DNA of 20,347 nt from Candidatus Melainabacteria bacterium (GCA_003258795.1 QHMH01000002.1:1-20347), one strand, 5' to 3'; counted from the stretch's first letter, positions 8,172 through 16,333 are shown. Notes: generated from the sequence alone by a model not told the origin. Numbers and translations are program-made.

Positions 8172-9695
8172 TCAGTTTATCACAAAATTTATATCTGTGT
8201 CAAAAAGATGCTTTCTGTAATAAAGTAAATTTCTTGACGATTCTATCAAATTTTTGGGATTTGTTTTTAAAAAAAGGTAGAAATTGTTATCATCAAAAGC
8301 GACATTCCAATTAGGGTCAATTAAAAGTATTTTGCACACAGGCAAATCTTTTTCAAGAATCATCATATCTGGCGGATATTTTTTCATCAAAGCTTGCCAA
8401 TCATTTTTAACCATTAAAAAGTTTTGTAAATTATCAAAATCTTCTTTAAAATAAAGCTCTTCATACCTTCCATCCATATAAATTTTGTTGTGTGGGTATA
8501 GTTTATATGAAACAAAACTTCCTTGTCCAAAACTTGTTAGGATGTTACCTTTCAAGTTATTTATTCTAATAAATTCAACTATTCTGATTGGATATTTATC
8601 CCAGTTTAAAAAAGGTTCTATATTATTAAATGGAGCAGCAAAAATTAAATAGGTTAAGATTAAAGAATAAATTACAATATTTTTTAATACTGCCCAACAT
8701 CTTTTAAAAAAAACTTCTCCAGTTATAAGGTTAAATACTGCATAAAAATCATCATATAAAAATATACTCAAAACTATTACTGCAAAAGGAATGTGCTTAA
8801 CGTGTTTTATTGCTAAATATAAAGTTGCAAAAATCAAAATATATTTAACTGCATCAATCTTTTCTTTTTTGAAAGTTTTAATAAAGTTAAATACTCCCGT
8901 AGAGAACACAATCAATGCAAATAGTTTGAATTCTAAATATCTATTTACGAACAAAGGATTAAACAAATCGTGCCATTCTATGATATCTGGCCGAGGCATA
9001 GTTACAGCCGATAACAAATATTTTAAATAATTTACTCCCCAAGGATTTATTAGCAAGACAAAAATAGAGAAAAGAAATGGTAGAACATAGTGTTTTATAG
9101 GTCGTTTATTTAAAAACTCTCCAACTATATAAAATACAAACAAACCAAGTCCCGATACGCATCCGCCATGTAGGTTATTCCATATTATCATCAACAATGG
9201 CAATAGCCATAAAAGTTTTGATTTATCGTTTTTTCTTGAATATTCAAATATATATATAAAAACAGTAAAAAACAAAAATGAAAATAACTGACATCTCACA
9301 GGTTGGGATGTAACTTGAATTATCGCAAAATATGAACAAATATAAAAAAGAATATTGTATGGAGAGCTTTTTGGATTACGTAATAAAATTGTTTTTGAAA
9401 TAAGAAAATATATCGCACAAATCATTGAAACTTGCAAAAACAACAAGCCCTTATATGAAAACAAATGCTGAAAGAAGTAGAAAACGACACCACTTCCCCA
9501 CTCATGATCATACCAAACATCGGTTGGAATATAAGACACTATATCCGTTTTCATAACAGACAAAGTTTGAAAAAAATGTTTTCCAACAATTAGCCTTGCC
9601 CACAAATCATAGTCATAATTACTTGCAGAAAGACAAAAAGCAAAAACAAAGATAAAAAACGTCAAATAAAATAATAACGGTTTAAATTTTTGCAA
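8172..9695 (-). CDS. Polytopic GT-C-like membrane protein, putative glycosyltransferase
   Basis: This 507-residue membrane protein has about ten hydrophobic helices and a soluble C-terminal segment from about residue 390. The first loop after helix 1 carries D28-Y-D30-LWARLIVG and then YDHEWGSGVVFYFF. This matches a family with the consensus DxDLWWHL...HEWL, related to GT-C glycosyltransferases (PMT and ArnT-like) that use polyprenyl-phosphate sugars. An acidic residue in the first periplasmic loop is the expected catalytic feature. The tail (GQGSFVSYKLYP, YMDGRYEELY) is also characteristic of this uncharacterised group. The substrate is unknown, and enzymatic function is inferred. The start is TTG at 9695, with AAAGGA inside the last argS codons at 8-nt spacing. 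It lies 3 nt after the argS stop, in the same transcription unit. Confidence 0.72.
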   Translation of the reverse strand: MQKFKPLLFYLTFFIFVFAFCLSASNYDYDLWARLIVGKHFFQTLSVMKTDIVSYIPTDVWYDHEWGSGVVFYFFQHLFSYKGLLFLQVSMICAIYFLISKTILLRNPKSSPYNILFYICSYFAIIQVTSQPVRCQLFSFLFFTVFIYIFEYSRKNDKSKLLWLLPLLMIIWNNLHGGCVSGLGLFVFYIVGEFLNKRPIKHYVLPFLFSIFVLLINPWGVNYLKYLLSAVTMPRPDIIEWHDLFNPLFVNRYLEFKLFALIVFSTGVFNFIKTFKKEKIDAVKYILIFATLYLAIKHVKHIPFAVIVLSIFLYDDFYAVFNLITGEVFFKRCWAVLKNIVIYSLILTYLIFAAPFNNIEPFLNWDKYPIRIVEFIRINNLKGNILTSFGQGSFVSYKLYPHNKIYMDGRYEELYFKEDFDNLQNFLMVKNDWQALMKKYPPDMMILEKDLPVCKILLIDPNWNVAFDDNNFYLFLKTNPKNLIESSRNLLYYRKHLFDTDINFVIN

Positions 9696-9698
9696 AGC

Positions 9699-11411
9699 TT
9701 ACATCCTTTCGGGTGCGTCAACTCCAATGATATTTAATGCGTTTTCAAGCAATTGTCTAACTGCTACAACGAGTAACAGTCTTGCTTCAGTAGCCTTTTT
9801 ATCATCAGTAATAACTCTTACAGAATTATAGAATGAATGGAATTGTGAAGAAAGTTCTGTCAAATATCTACATATAGTGTAAACATATCTATTTTGTGCA
9901 GAGTAATCTATTACATTTTTAAAATCTTCAAGTTTCAAAATGATTTTTTTAGAATTTTCATAAATCTCATCTTCAAACAAAGGTTCAAAGTTTTCTTCAC
10001 AAGCATTTTCAATAAGTTTTTCTACTTCTTCTTTAGTCATTGTTGCAGGAGTTTTTTCTCCAGTTTGAGGGTTAACTCTTTCAGAAGTTGCTGTTCTCAA
10101 AACAGAACATGCTCTTGCATGTGCATATTGAACATAAAATACAGGATTTTCATCGCTTGCAGTTTTTGCAAGTTCAATATCAAAATCCAATGTTGTGTCA
10201 ATACTTCTCATAATCATCCAAAATCTTGTTGCATCAACACCAACTTCATCAATCAAGTCATCAAGGGTAACCATTTTTCTTCTTTTACCCATTCTAACCT
10301 CTTCTCCATTGATAATTAAATTTACCAACTGTCCAAGTAAAACTTCAAGTTTATTTGGATCATATCCTAAAGCCTCAATAGAAGCCTTAACTCTTGCGAT
10401 ATATCCATGGTGATCAGCACCCCAAATATTGATTAACCTATCAAATCCTCTTTCAAGTTTGTCCAAATGGTACGCAATATCTGCAGTTAAATAAGTATTT
10501 GCACCGTCAGCTTTTTTGATTACTCTATCTTGATCATCCCCATATTGAGAAGACTTAAACCACACAGCGCCATCTTTTTCATACAACATTCCCAATTCTT
10601 GTAACTTTTTAACACAAGCTTCAACTTTTCCTGACTTGTGTAAATCAAGTTCTGAATAGAAAACATCAAAATTAGTTTTAAAGTTTTTTAAAAGCTCTTG
10701 TTGTAAGCGTTCCATTTCTTCCTTTGCATAAGTTGAAAGAACGTCAATATCAAGGTCTTTATGACCTTCTGAAATGTATTTTTTTGCAACAGGAATTAGG
10801 TATTCCCCTGTGTAATAATTTTTTACTTCAGTTTCGTCTGTCGGAAATTGAGCATTTTCACCCAATTCCTGTTTTACTCTAACTTGCAAAGATTTTCCAA
10901 GCTTTTGAATTTGAGAGCCTGCATCGTTTATATAAAACTCTTGAACAACATCATGCCCGTAGAATTTCAATAAGTTTGCCAAAGCACTTCCCATTGCAGC
11001 CCAACGTCCATGACCAATATGAAAAGGTCCAGTTGGGTTTGCAGAAACATATTCCAAAAGAATTTTTTCCTTTTCTATTTTTTCTGGTTTACCGTAGTTT
11101 TCCTTTTTTTCAATAACTTCTTTTAAAACAGACTTTAACAAAGATTTACCAACCTTAAAGTTTAAAAAGCCTGCAACAACATTAACCTCATATCCATCCT
11201 TTTTCAATTTGTTTGCAATTTGTTCTGCAATCAAAGGTGGTGCAATTTTTGCATCTCTTGCAAGAGGTGATACATTGATTGAAAAATCTCCAAATTGAGG
11301 ATTTTTTGGTTTTTCTACAAACAATTTTACGCTTGTATATTCACTCATTTGTCCGATTTTATTGTTATTTAATACATCTTCAACTTCTTGTAAAAAAAAG
11401 GTTTTAAACAT
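9699..11411 (-). CDS. argS: Arginyl-tRNA synthetase
   Basis: This is a full-length 570-residue class I enzyme that charges tRNA-Arg. The N-terminal Add-1 domain is at about 1-90 (NPQFGDFSINVSPLAR). The HIGH motif is H131-I-G-H134 in NPTGPFHIGHGRWAAMG. ADHHGYIARVKA is present. The KMSKS-equivalent loop is the degenerate MGKRRKMVTLDDLI, which is normal for ArgRS. The C-terminal DALR-type anticodon-binding domain runs from about 430 (FYVQYAHARACSVLR) to the end at VDAPERM, a typical ArgRS terminus. The start ATG has AGGAAG 7 nt upstream. It follows lepA after a 68-bp AT-rich gap in which I see no clear promoter, so it may be transcribed from either an internal promoter or the upstream unit. Confidence 0.97.
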   Translation of the reverse strand: MFKTFFLQEVEDVLNNNKIGQMSEYTSVKLFVEKPKNPQFGDFSINVSPLARDAKIAPPLIAEQIANKLKKDGYEVNVVAGFLNFKVGKSLLKSVLKEVIEKKENYGKPEKIEKEKILLEYVSANPTGPFHIGHGRWAAMGSALANLLKFYGHDVVQEFYINDAGSQIQKLGKSLQVRVKQELGENAQFPTDETEVKNYYTGEYLIPVAKKYISEGHKDLDIDVLSTYAKEEMERLQQELLKNFKTNFDVFYSELDLHKSGKVEACVKKLQELGMLYEKDGAVWFKSSQYGDDQDRVIKKADGANTYLTADIAYHLDKLERGFDRLINIWGADHHGYIARVKASIEALGYDPNKLEVLLGQLVNLIINGEEVRMGKRRKMVTLDDLIDEVGVDATRFWMIMRSIDTTLDFDIELAKTASDENPVFYVQYAHARACSVLRTATSERVNPQTGEKTPATMTKEEVEKLIENACEENFEPLFEDEIYENSKKIILKLEDFKNVIDYSAQNRYVYTICRYLTELSSQFHSFYNSVRVITDDKKATEARLLLVVAVRQLLENALNIIGVDAPERM

Positions 11412-11479
11412 TTCAAACTTCCTGCTGATTTTCTATATTTTCTAAAATTATTTTATCATAAAATATTATTTCTGTTTTA

Positions 11480-13282
11480 CTACTCGTCCTCAAGACTCAA
11501 AACTGCCATAAAAGCTTCCTGTGGAACTTCAACTTTTCCGACAGCTTTCATACGTTTTTTACCACGTTTTTGTTTTTCAAGAAGCTTTCTTTTACGAGAA
11601 ATATCACCACCATAACACTTATCAAGAACGCTTTTTCTCAAAGCTTTGATATTTGTTCTTGCAATGACTCTACCTCCAATTGCTGCCTGAATTGGAACTT
11701 CAAATAGTTGACGTGGAATAATTGTTTTCAATTTTTCAGTCAATTTCTGTCCAATATGAAAAGCACTGTCCTTGTGACAAATTACTGAAAGAGCATCAAC
11801 GATTTCACCTGCAAGCATAACATCAAGTTTTACAAGGTCAGATTTTTTATAGTCACAGAATTCATAATCCATACTTGCATAACCCTTTGTTCTTGATTTT
11901 AACTGATCATAAAAATCAGTAATAACTTCGCTCAACGGAATATGATATTCAAGATTAACCCTAATTTTATCAATATATGTCATATTGATAAAAATACCTC
12001 TTTTAGATTGAGTTAAATCCATCAATGTACCCGTGTACTCATTTGGTGCAATAATATCAACTTTTACATAAGGTTCTTCTATATAATCTCTTTGTCCAGC
12101 AGGTGGAAGATTTGCAGGGTTATCAATTGAGAGCATTTCACCTGTCGTTGTGTAAACGTGATAAACAACAGAAGGAGCTGTTGTAACAAGAGATAAATTA
12201 TATTCTCTCTCGAGTCTTTCTTGTGCAATCTCCATATGAAGCATACCCAAAAAACCACATCTAAAACCAAAACCTAAAGCGCTTGAAGTTTCTGGTTCAA
12301 ATGTAATACTGCTATCTGAAAGTTTTAGTTTTTCCAAAGCTTCTTTAAGATCGTGATAATCCTCGTTATCAACAGGATATAGTCCAGAGAAAACCATAGG
12401 CAGAGCTTCTTGATAACCAGGAAGAGGCTCTTTTGCAGGATTGTCAGTTGTTGTAATTGTGTCACCAACAAAACGTGTTATCTCTTTTATAGATCCGGCA
12501 AAATATCCTACATCTCCGCAAGTTAAACTTTCGCAAGGTACTCTTGTCGGTGTAAGATAACCCAATTCCACTACGTCATATTCTTTTCCTGTTGCCATAA
12601 ATCGAACTTTATCACCATTTTTAATTTTGCCATCCATTATTTTGAACAAACAAACCGTACCCAAATAAGGATCATAAGCACTATCAAAAACCAAAGCTCT
12701 CAAAGGTTTTTCAGAAGTATCTGCCGGTGGAGGAACTAAATCAACAACCGCTTCTAAAACTTTGTCGATACCTTCTCCTGTTTTTGCGCTTACTGGAATA
12801 GCAAGAGAAGCATCTATTCCCAAAACTTCTTCAATTTCAGCCTTCACTCTTTCAACATCTGCAGAAGGTAAATCAATTTTGTTAATAACAGGAATAATTT
12901 CCAAATCTTGTTCTGCTGCAAGGTATACATTAGCCAATGTTTGAGCTTCAACACCTTGAGTTGCATCAACAATAAGTAAAGCTCCTTCACAAGCGGCAAG
13001 AGAACGTGAAACTTCGTATGTAAAATCAACGTGTCCTGGGGTATCAATCAAGTTTAGTTCATATTTTTTACCATTACCTGCAGTATAATTCATTCTTGCA
13101 GTATTAAGTTTTATAGTGATACCTCTTTCACGCTCAATATCCATAGTATCAAGAAGTTGATCTTGCATATCTCTTTTTGCGATAGTTCCAGTATATTCAA
13201 GAAGTCTATCCGCTAATGTGGATTTGCCGTGATCTATGTGTGCAATTATGCAAAAATTTCTTACATTTTCTCTGTATTTCAT
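11480..13282 (-). CDS. lepA: Elongation factor 4 (LepA)
   Basis: This is a 600-residue ribosome-associated GTPase that back-translocates or remodels stalled elongation complexes. Motifs in order are G1 AHIDHGKST (14-22), G3 DTPGHVDF, G4 NKIDLP, the EF-G-like domains, FGFRCGFLGMLHMEI, and the LepA-specific C-terminal domain with CYGGDISRKRKLLEKQKRGKKRMK. The frame is open for 42 more codons upstream, but those overlap recN and look non-coding. The ATG at 13282 gives the standard LepA N-terminus. There is no Shine-Dalgarno before it, and a TATAAT ends exactly 7 nt upstream, so its main transcript may be leaderless. The stop is TAG. Confidence 0.97.
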   Translation of the reverse strand: MKYRENVRNFCIIAHIDHGKSTLADRLLEYTGTIAKRDMQDQLLDTMDIERERGITIKLNTARMNYTAGNGKKYELNLIDTPGHVDFTYEVSRSLAACEGALLIVDATQGVEAQTLANVYLAAEQDLEIIPVINKIDLPSADVERVKAEIEEVLGIDASLAIPVSAKTGEGIDKVLEAVVDLVPPPADTSEKPLRALVFDSAYDPYLGTVCLFKIMDGKIKNGDKVRFMATGKEYDVVELGYLTPTRVPCESLTCGDVGYFAGSIKEITRFVGDTITTTDNPAKEPLPGYQEALPMVFSGLYPVDNEDYHDLKEALEKLKLSDSSITFEPETSSALGFGFRCGFLGMLHMEIAQERLEREYNLSLVTTAPSVVYHVYTTTGEMLSIDNPANLPPAGQRDYIEEPYVKVDIIAPNEYTGTLMDLTQSKRGIFINMTYIDKIRVNLEYHIPLSEVITDFYDQLKSRTKGYASMDYEFCDYKKSDLVKLDVMLAGEIVDALSVICHKDSAFHIGQKLTEKLKTIIPRQLFEVPIQAAIGGRVIARTNIKALRKSVLDKCYGGDISRKRKLLEKQKRGKKRMKAVGKVEVPQEAFMAVLSLEDE

Positions 13283-13289
13283 AGAAACA

Positions 13290-13298
13290 ATTATACAA
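13290..13298 (-). promoter_or_regulatory. Promoter -10 region for lepA, suggesting a leaderless mRNA
   Basis: TTGTATAAT on the - strand lies in the 31-bp recN-lepA gap and ends 7 nt before the lepA ATG. Transcription normally starts about 7 nt after the -10, which would place +1 at the start codon or within a base of it. No good -35 is seen. The same nonamer occurs before BI-1 and nadK. Confidence 0.5.
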
Positions 13299-13313
13299 TA
13301 AAAAAAATTAAAA

Positions 13314-14948
13314 CTAACCTCGTCCGAGCGAACGTGCAAATTCAAGAGATTGTTCATTAACTTCGCCAGCTGCAAGTTCTGCAATTGCAGTATATCGTTC
13401 ATCTCCACTCAAAACATTTACTTCAATTTTTGTTTTATCTGTTTGCGATTTTTTTACATGAAAATGTCTATCGGCTTTTGATGCAATAATTGGCTGGTGA
13501 GTAATAACTATAATTTGATGATACTTGGCAGATTTTGCAAGCTCATCAGCTACACTTTGAGAAGCTTTTCCAGATATTCCTGTATCTATTTCGTCAAATA
13601 TCATCGTATCAGTGTCGTCACTTTGTGCAAAAATAGTTTTAATTGCAAGCATAACTCTTGAAATTTCACCACCAGATGCTACTTTTGACAACGGTTTTAG
13701 TCCTTCTGAAACATTTGTCGAAATAAGAAATTCTACTTTATCTTTTCCCGTTTCATTCAATGGAACCTCTGAAAAAGATATTTCGAATTTTGAATTTGGT
13801 AAATCTAAAAGTGCCAATTCTTCTTGAACAAGTTTTGCCAAATTTGTGTTTTTTCTCATTTTAGAAAGCTCATCGGCTTTTTCATTTAAGATTTTTAAAA
13901 TGTTTTCAATTTGGATTTCAAGTTCTTGAACATTCTTTTCTGAAAATTCAATTTTTTCGTATTCGATTTTTAAATTATCATAAGTTGTCAAAACATCTAA
14001 AAGAGTTGCGCCATATTTTCTTCTCAATTTATCAAGAACGAATAGCCTTTCTTGAATTTCGTCAAGACGTTGTGTATCATTTTCTACTTTTTCTGCATAT
14101 CGCTCTAAATCTGAAGAAATATCATGTAATCTTTCTGTGACATCTACAAATTCTTCCTCAATATTTTCAAGTTTTTTATCAATAGCAGAAGCTTTAGACA
14201 AATTTGAGAGGATTTTTCCCAACGCATCAAGAATAGAATTATCGTCACCAGATATTGCCTTGTGAGAAAAATATGTAATTTCTTTAAGTTTTTCTGCATT
14301 TTCAAGATAAGTCAATTCATCCTTGAGATTATCATACTCATTTTCATCTTCTATATTTGCATCTTCAATTTCTTTAATTTGGAATTTGAGAAAATCTACT
14401 TGATTTTCGGTTGTTTTTGCTGCAAGTTTTGCTTCTTCGAGGTCTTTTAACAAACCTTTATATTTTTTATACAAAGATTTATACTCAATTAGTTGATTTT
14501 CTATGTTGGCAAAATTATCCAAAAAATTGATGTGAAATTTTGGTTGCAAAAGCTTATAGGTTTGATGTTGAGAATGAATATCCAAAAAAGAATCTTTAAT
14601 TTCCGATAGCAAATCGTGATTAGCCAAAATTCCATTTACACGAGTTTTTACAGAAGATTGAGAGATTTCTTTTGTAATAACGACTTCATCACCTAAAGAA
14701 TCTATTTCATTTTCATCAAGAATTTGAGCTAATTTTCCCTTTTCATCTAAAATAGTTAATTCAATTATTGCCTTGCCATTTTTTATAACTTCTTTGCTTA
14801 CTCGAGGGGCGAAAATAATATCGACGGCATTGACAATAATACTTTTACCTGCTCCAGTTTCACCAGTAATTACGTTTAAGCCGCTATTAAAATCCAATTC
14901 AAGCTCATCAATTAAGATATAATTTTTCAAATATAATTTTTTTAGCAT
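13314..14948 (-). CDS. recN: DNA repair ATPase RecN
   Basis: This 544-residue SMC-like protein is involved in double-strand break repair. Walker A is G29-ETGAGKS36 near the N-terminus. Residues 150-370 form a long coiled-coil region rich in Glu, Lys and Leu. The C-terminal ATPase lobe carries the signature ASGGEISRVMLAIKTIF, Walker B TMIFDEIDTGISG and the His-switch VITHQPIIASKAD. The length and architecture are those of complete RecN. The ATG overlaps the nadK stop by 7 nt, consistent with the common nadK-recN pairing. It is followed by a 31-bp gap holding the lepA promoter. In many bacteria recN is SOS-regulated, but I see no LexA-type box here. Confidence 0.96.
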   Translation of the reverse strand: MLKKLYLKNYILIDELELDFNSGLNVITGETGAGKSIIVNAVDIIFAPRVSKEVIKNGKAIIELTILDEKGKLAQILDENEIDSLGDEVVITKEISQSSVKTRVNGILANHDLLSEIKDSFLDIHSQHQTYKLLQPKFHINFLDNFANIENQLIEYKSLYKKYKGLLKDLEEAKLAAKTTENQVDFLKFQIKEIEDANIEDENEYDNLKDELTYLENAEKLKEITYFSHKAISGDDNSILDALGKILSNLSKASAIDKKLENIEEEFVDVTERLHDISSDLERYAEKVENDTQRLDEIQERLFVLDKLRRKYGATLLDVLTTYDNLKIEYEKIEFSEKNVQELEIQIENILKILNEKADELSKMRKNTNLAKLVQEELALLDLPNSKFEISFSEVPLNETGKDKVEFLISTNVSEGLKPLSKVASGGEISRVMLAIKTIFAQSDDTDTMIFDEIDTGISGKASQSVADELAKSAKYHQIIVITHQPIIASKADRHFHVKKSQTDKTKIEVNVLSGDERYTAIAELAAGEVNEQSLEFARSLGRG

Positions 14949-15745
14949 GCCTTAGGTGAAACCCCCCAATTGAGTTTTTTTCTTAAGACTGAATAGAAAT
15001 CATCATCAAGCAAAGCAAGGTTTGCACAATGAACGGATTTTTTTATTTTAATTTTAGATTTAACAGTTCTAAAATTTTGTCCATCTGCTGCGAGAACAAA
15101 GTCTGGGCAAGAATCGCAAGTAGAAATAACAATATCTTCACTCGACGGTACAACAAGGGGTCTTGCAGTTAGAGTATGAGGACATATAGGAGTTATTGCG
15201 ATAGCATCAAGCTTTGGGGCAAGAACAGGTCCACCAGCAGAAAGACCATAAGCAGTAGAGCCTGTTGGAGTTGCAATAATAAGACCATCTGCAAGATAAT
15301 CGCAAACAAACTTTGAATTTATGCTCAAATAAAACCTTGAGGTTCGATTGACAGAAGCACCTTTAATGACAAAATCATTTAAAGCGAGATTACCTTTGTC
15401 ATCTTCGAGCATCATTCTTTCTTCGATTTTGAAATCGCCTTTGCAAAGTTTATCAATAGCGATTTCAAGATCCGCAATTCCAGCTTGTGCAAGGAAGCCC
15501 AAACGACCGAGATTTATACCAAAGATTGGAGTTTTGGCAAAAAATCTTGCGGCTTTCAATAAAGTTCCATCCCCACCTATAACAAAGATAAAATCGAAAT
15601 TACCAGACAATGAATCAATACTTAAAACATCAAAAGAAATGTTTTTCAAAGAAAAAAGAGATTTTAATTTTTCTAAAACATCCAAAGAATTTTTTACGAT
15701 TGGATTAAAAACAATTCCAACTTTATTGTTAAAAAAATTATTCAA
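14942..15745 (-). CDS. nadK: NAD kinase
   Basis: This 267-residue ATP-NAD kinase makes NADP+. Visible motifs are VIGGDGTLLKAARFF (G57-G-D59-G), NLGRLGFLA (79-86), ATPTGSTAYGLSAGGPVL (about 157-174) and CPHTLTARPLVVPS, all in family order. The start is TTG at 15745, supported by a strong AAGGAG (15755-15760) with 9-nt spacing. No ATG gives an intact N-terminus. It is the first gene of the long - strand train and ends overlapping recN, a common pairing. Confidence 0.95.
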   Translation of the reverse strand: MNNFFNNKVGIVFNPIVKNSLDVLEKLKSLFSLKNISFDVLSIDSLSGNFDFIFVIGGDGTLLKAARFFAKTPIFGINLGRLGFLAQAGIADLEIAIDKLCKGDFKIEERMMLEDDKGNLALNDFVIKGASVNRTSRFYLSINSKFVCDYLADGLIIATPTGSTAYGLSAGGPVLAPKLDAIAITPICPHTLTARPLVVPSSEDIVISTCDSCPDFVLAADGQNFRTVKSKIKIKKSVHCANLALLDDDFYSVLRKKLNWGVSPKAC

Positions 15746-15769
15746 TGTCTATATCTCCTTATAGAGAGG

Positions 15770-15798
15770 ATTATACAACAAAATGGCATAAAGGTAAA
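15770..15798 (-). promoter_or_regulatory. Promoter of the nadK-recN transcription unit
   Basis: On the - strand TATAAT (15770-15775), preceded by TTG to give TTGTATAAT, lies 17 nt downstream of TTTACC (15793-15798), a 4/6 match to the -35 consensus. The predicted leader is about 17 nt and includes the AAGGAG of nadK. Confidence 0.6.
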
Positions 15799-15815
15799 AT
15801 ATAAAAAATATCTAC

Positions 15816-15844
15816 TTGCAAAAAAAAAAGGTTCATGTAATAAT
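15816..15844 (+). promoter_or_regulatory. Promoter of the tRNA-Gly gene
   Basis: TTGCAA (15816-15821) and AATAAT (15839-15844) are separated by 17 nt. The implied start is about 9 nt before the mature tRNA 5' end, which suits a tRNA gene. Confidence 0.5.
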
Positions 15845-15859
15845 TGGGTAGAAGAATAA

Positions 15860-15931
15860 GCGGGGGTAATTCAGTGGTAGAATGCCTCCTTGCCAAGGAG
15901 GATGTCGCGAGTTCGAGCCTCGTCTCCCGCT
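15860..15931 (+). tRNA. tRNA-Gly (anticodon GCC)
   Basis: This is a 72-nt cloverleaf. The 7-bp acceptor stem GCGGGGG/CTCCCGC has one G-U pair. The D arm contains TTCAGTGGTAGAA. The anticodon stem is CCTCC/GGAGG around TTGCCAA, with anticodon GCC at 15892-15894. The T arm has GTTCGAG, and the discriminator is T. The CCA end is not encoded here: the next bases are AATAAAG. The last 16 nt (AGCCTCGTCTCCCGCT) recur at 16117-16132 and 19007-19022, marking this tRNA 3' end as an apparent integration site. The third copy is followed by CCA. Confidence 0.97.
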
Positions 15932-15989
15932 AATAAAGAAGATTCACCTTTGGGTGAGTCTTTTTTATTTGTTGAGATTATGGCGAGAA
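15916..15989 (+). repeat. Left att-like junction (tRNA 3' end plus right arm), repeat copy 1
   Basis: This 74-nt stretch starts with the 16-nt tRNA core and continues 58 nt (the right arm, called Ra here, including a terminator hairpin). It is identical to 16117-16190, at a period of 201 bp. Identity stops abruptly on both sides. Confidence 0.85.
15936..15966 (+). terminator. Intrinsic terminator of tRNA-Gly
   Basis: The arm GATTCACC (15941-15948) pairs with GGTGAGTC (15953-15960, one G-T) and is followed by T6. It begins 10 nt after the tRNA. An identical copy lies 201 bp downstream. Confidence 0.85.
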
Positions 15990-16058
15990 CTCCTTTTGAG
16001 TTCGAGCGAATTTGCGCACGGACGGAGTGAAGCGAGTCCGGATAGCGAACAGATTGAG

Positions 16059-16132
16059 CATACTATGCCGTCAGGCATAATTGCGAAACTCTGTGAGCGT
16101 GGAACAAATTCAAGACAGCCTCGTCTCCCGCT
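16059..16132 (+). repeat. Left-arm plus core repeat, copy 1 (middle junction)
   Basis: This 74-nt stretch (58-nt left arm Lb plus the 16-nt core) recurs at 18949-19022 with only two mismatches, a 2,890-bp period, in direct orientation. Lb contains the hairpin TATGCC-N4-GGCATA. One of the mismatches falls in its loop. Confidence 0.85.
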
Positions 16133-16190
16133 AATAAAGAAGATTCACCTTTGGGTGAGTCTTTTTTATTTGTTGAGATTATGGCGAGAA
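16117..16190 (+). repeat. Core plus right-arm repeat, copy 2 (middle junction)
   Basis: This is an exact 74-nt copy of 15916-15989. It overlaps the Lb repeat only in the 16-nt core, so the middle junction is a hybrid of Lb-core and core-Ra. It includes a second copy of the tRNA terminator at 16137-16167. Confidence 0.85.
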
Positions 16191-16304
16191 GTCACCTCTT
16201 GTATATACACAGGACAAGTGATACTGCAGAATAAAAAGTAATAACAAACTACAACATCCTAAAGTTATCTTTTTTAATAAAATTTAATATTTAGTATTGA
16301 CATA
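16191..16304. other. Non-coding left interior of the 2.9-kb element
   Basis: I see no gene here. An imperfect inverted repeat (TCAC-CTC-TTGT near 16192-16202 against ACAAGTGA near 16214-16221) lies just inside the right arm and could be a binding site or an incidental hairpin. The rest is AT-rich. Confidence 0.3.
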
Positions 16305-16333
16305 TTGAAAGACCAAATAAAATACATTATAAT
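16305..16333 (+). promoter_or_regulatory. hipBA promoter
   Basis: TTGAAA (16305-16310) and TATAAT (16328-16333) are separated by exactly 17 nt, a near-consensus sigma-70 promoter. The -10 is at the centre of a perfect 26-bp palindrome. Confidence 0.75.

Larger units (their letters stand above)
15932..16132 (+). mobile_element. 201-bp non-coding mini-element at the tRNA-Gly site
   Basis: This segment lies between two copies of the 16-nt tRNA core. It consists of the right arm Ra (58 nt), a 69-nt GC-rich unique centre, the left arm Lb (58 nt, 16059-16116) and a core copy. It holds no plausible gene. It does hold inverted repeats: GAACTC/GAGTTC (15987-15992, 15998-16003), CGGAC/GTCCG (16019-16023, 16036-16040) and TATGCC/GGCATA (within 16062-16077). 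Its ends match those of the adjacent 2.9-kb element, so it looks like a deleted or satellite relative. That reading is inferred from repeat geometry. Confidence 0.6.

Noticed and set aside
9894..10319. 141-codon open frame on the + strand opposite argS
   Set aside because: It is antisense to conserved argS sequence, low-complexity Phe/Cys-rich, and has no start signals. It is a compositional shadow.
13283..13408. Long N-terminal extension of LepA
   Set aside because: The extension overlaps recN and does not resemble LepA. The standard N-terminus starts at 13282.
15916..16190. CRISPR-like array
   Set aside because: There are only two or three repeats, with unequal spacing (201 and 2,890 bp). 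They contain a tRNA end and share arms as att junctions do. No cas genes.
15882..16241. 119-codon open frame on the + strand
   Set aside because: It runs through the tRNA, the terminators and the repeated arms, and its repeated peptide simply reflects the 201-bp DNA repeat. No Shine-Dalgarno.
16297..16302. TTGACA as the hipBA -35
   Set aside because: Only a 15-nt spacer to a weak TAAAAT is available. TTGAAA at 16305 with 17 nt to TATAAT is the better match.
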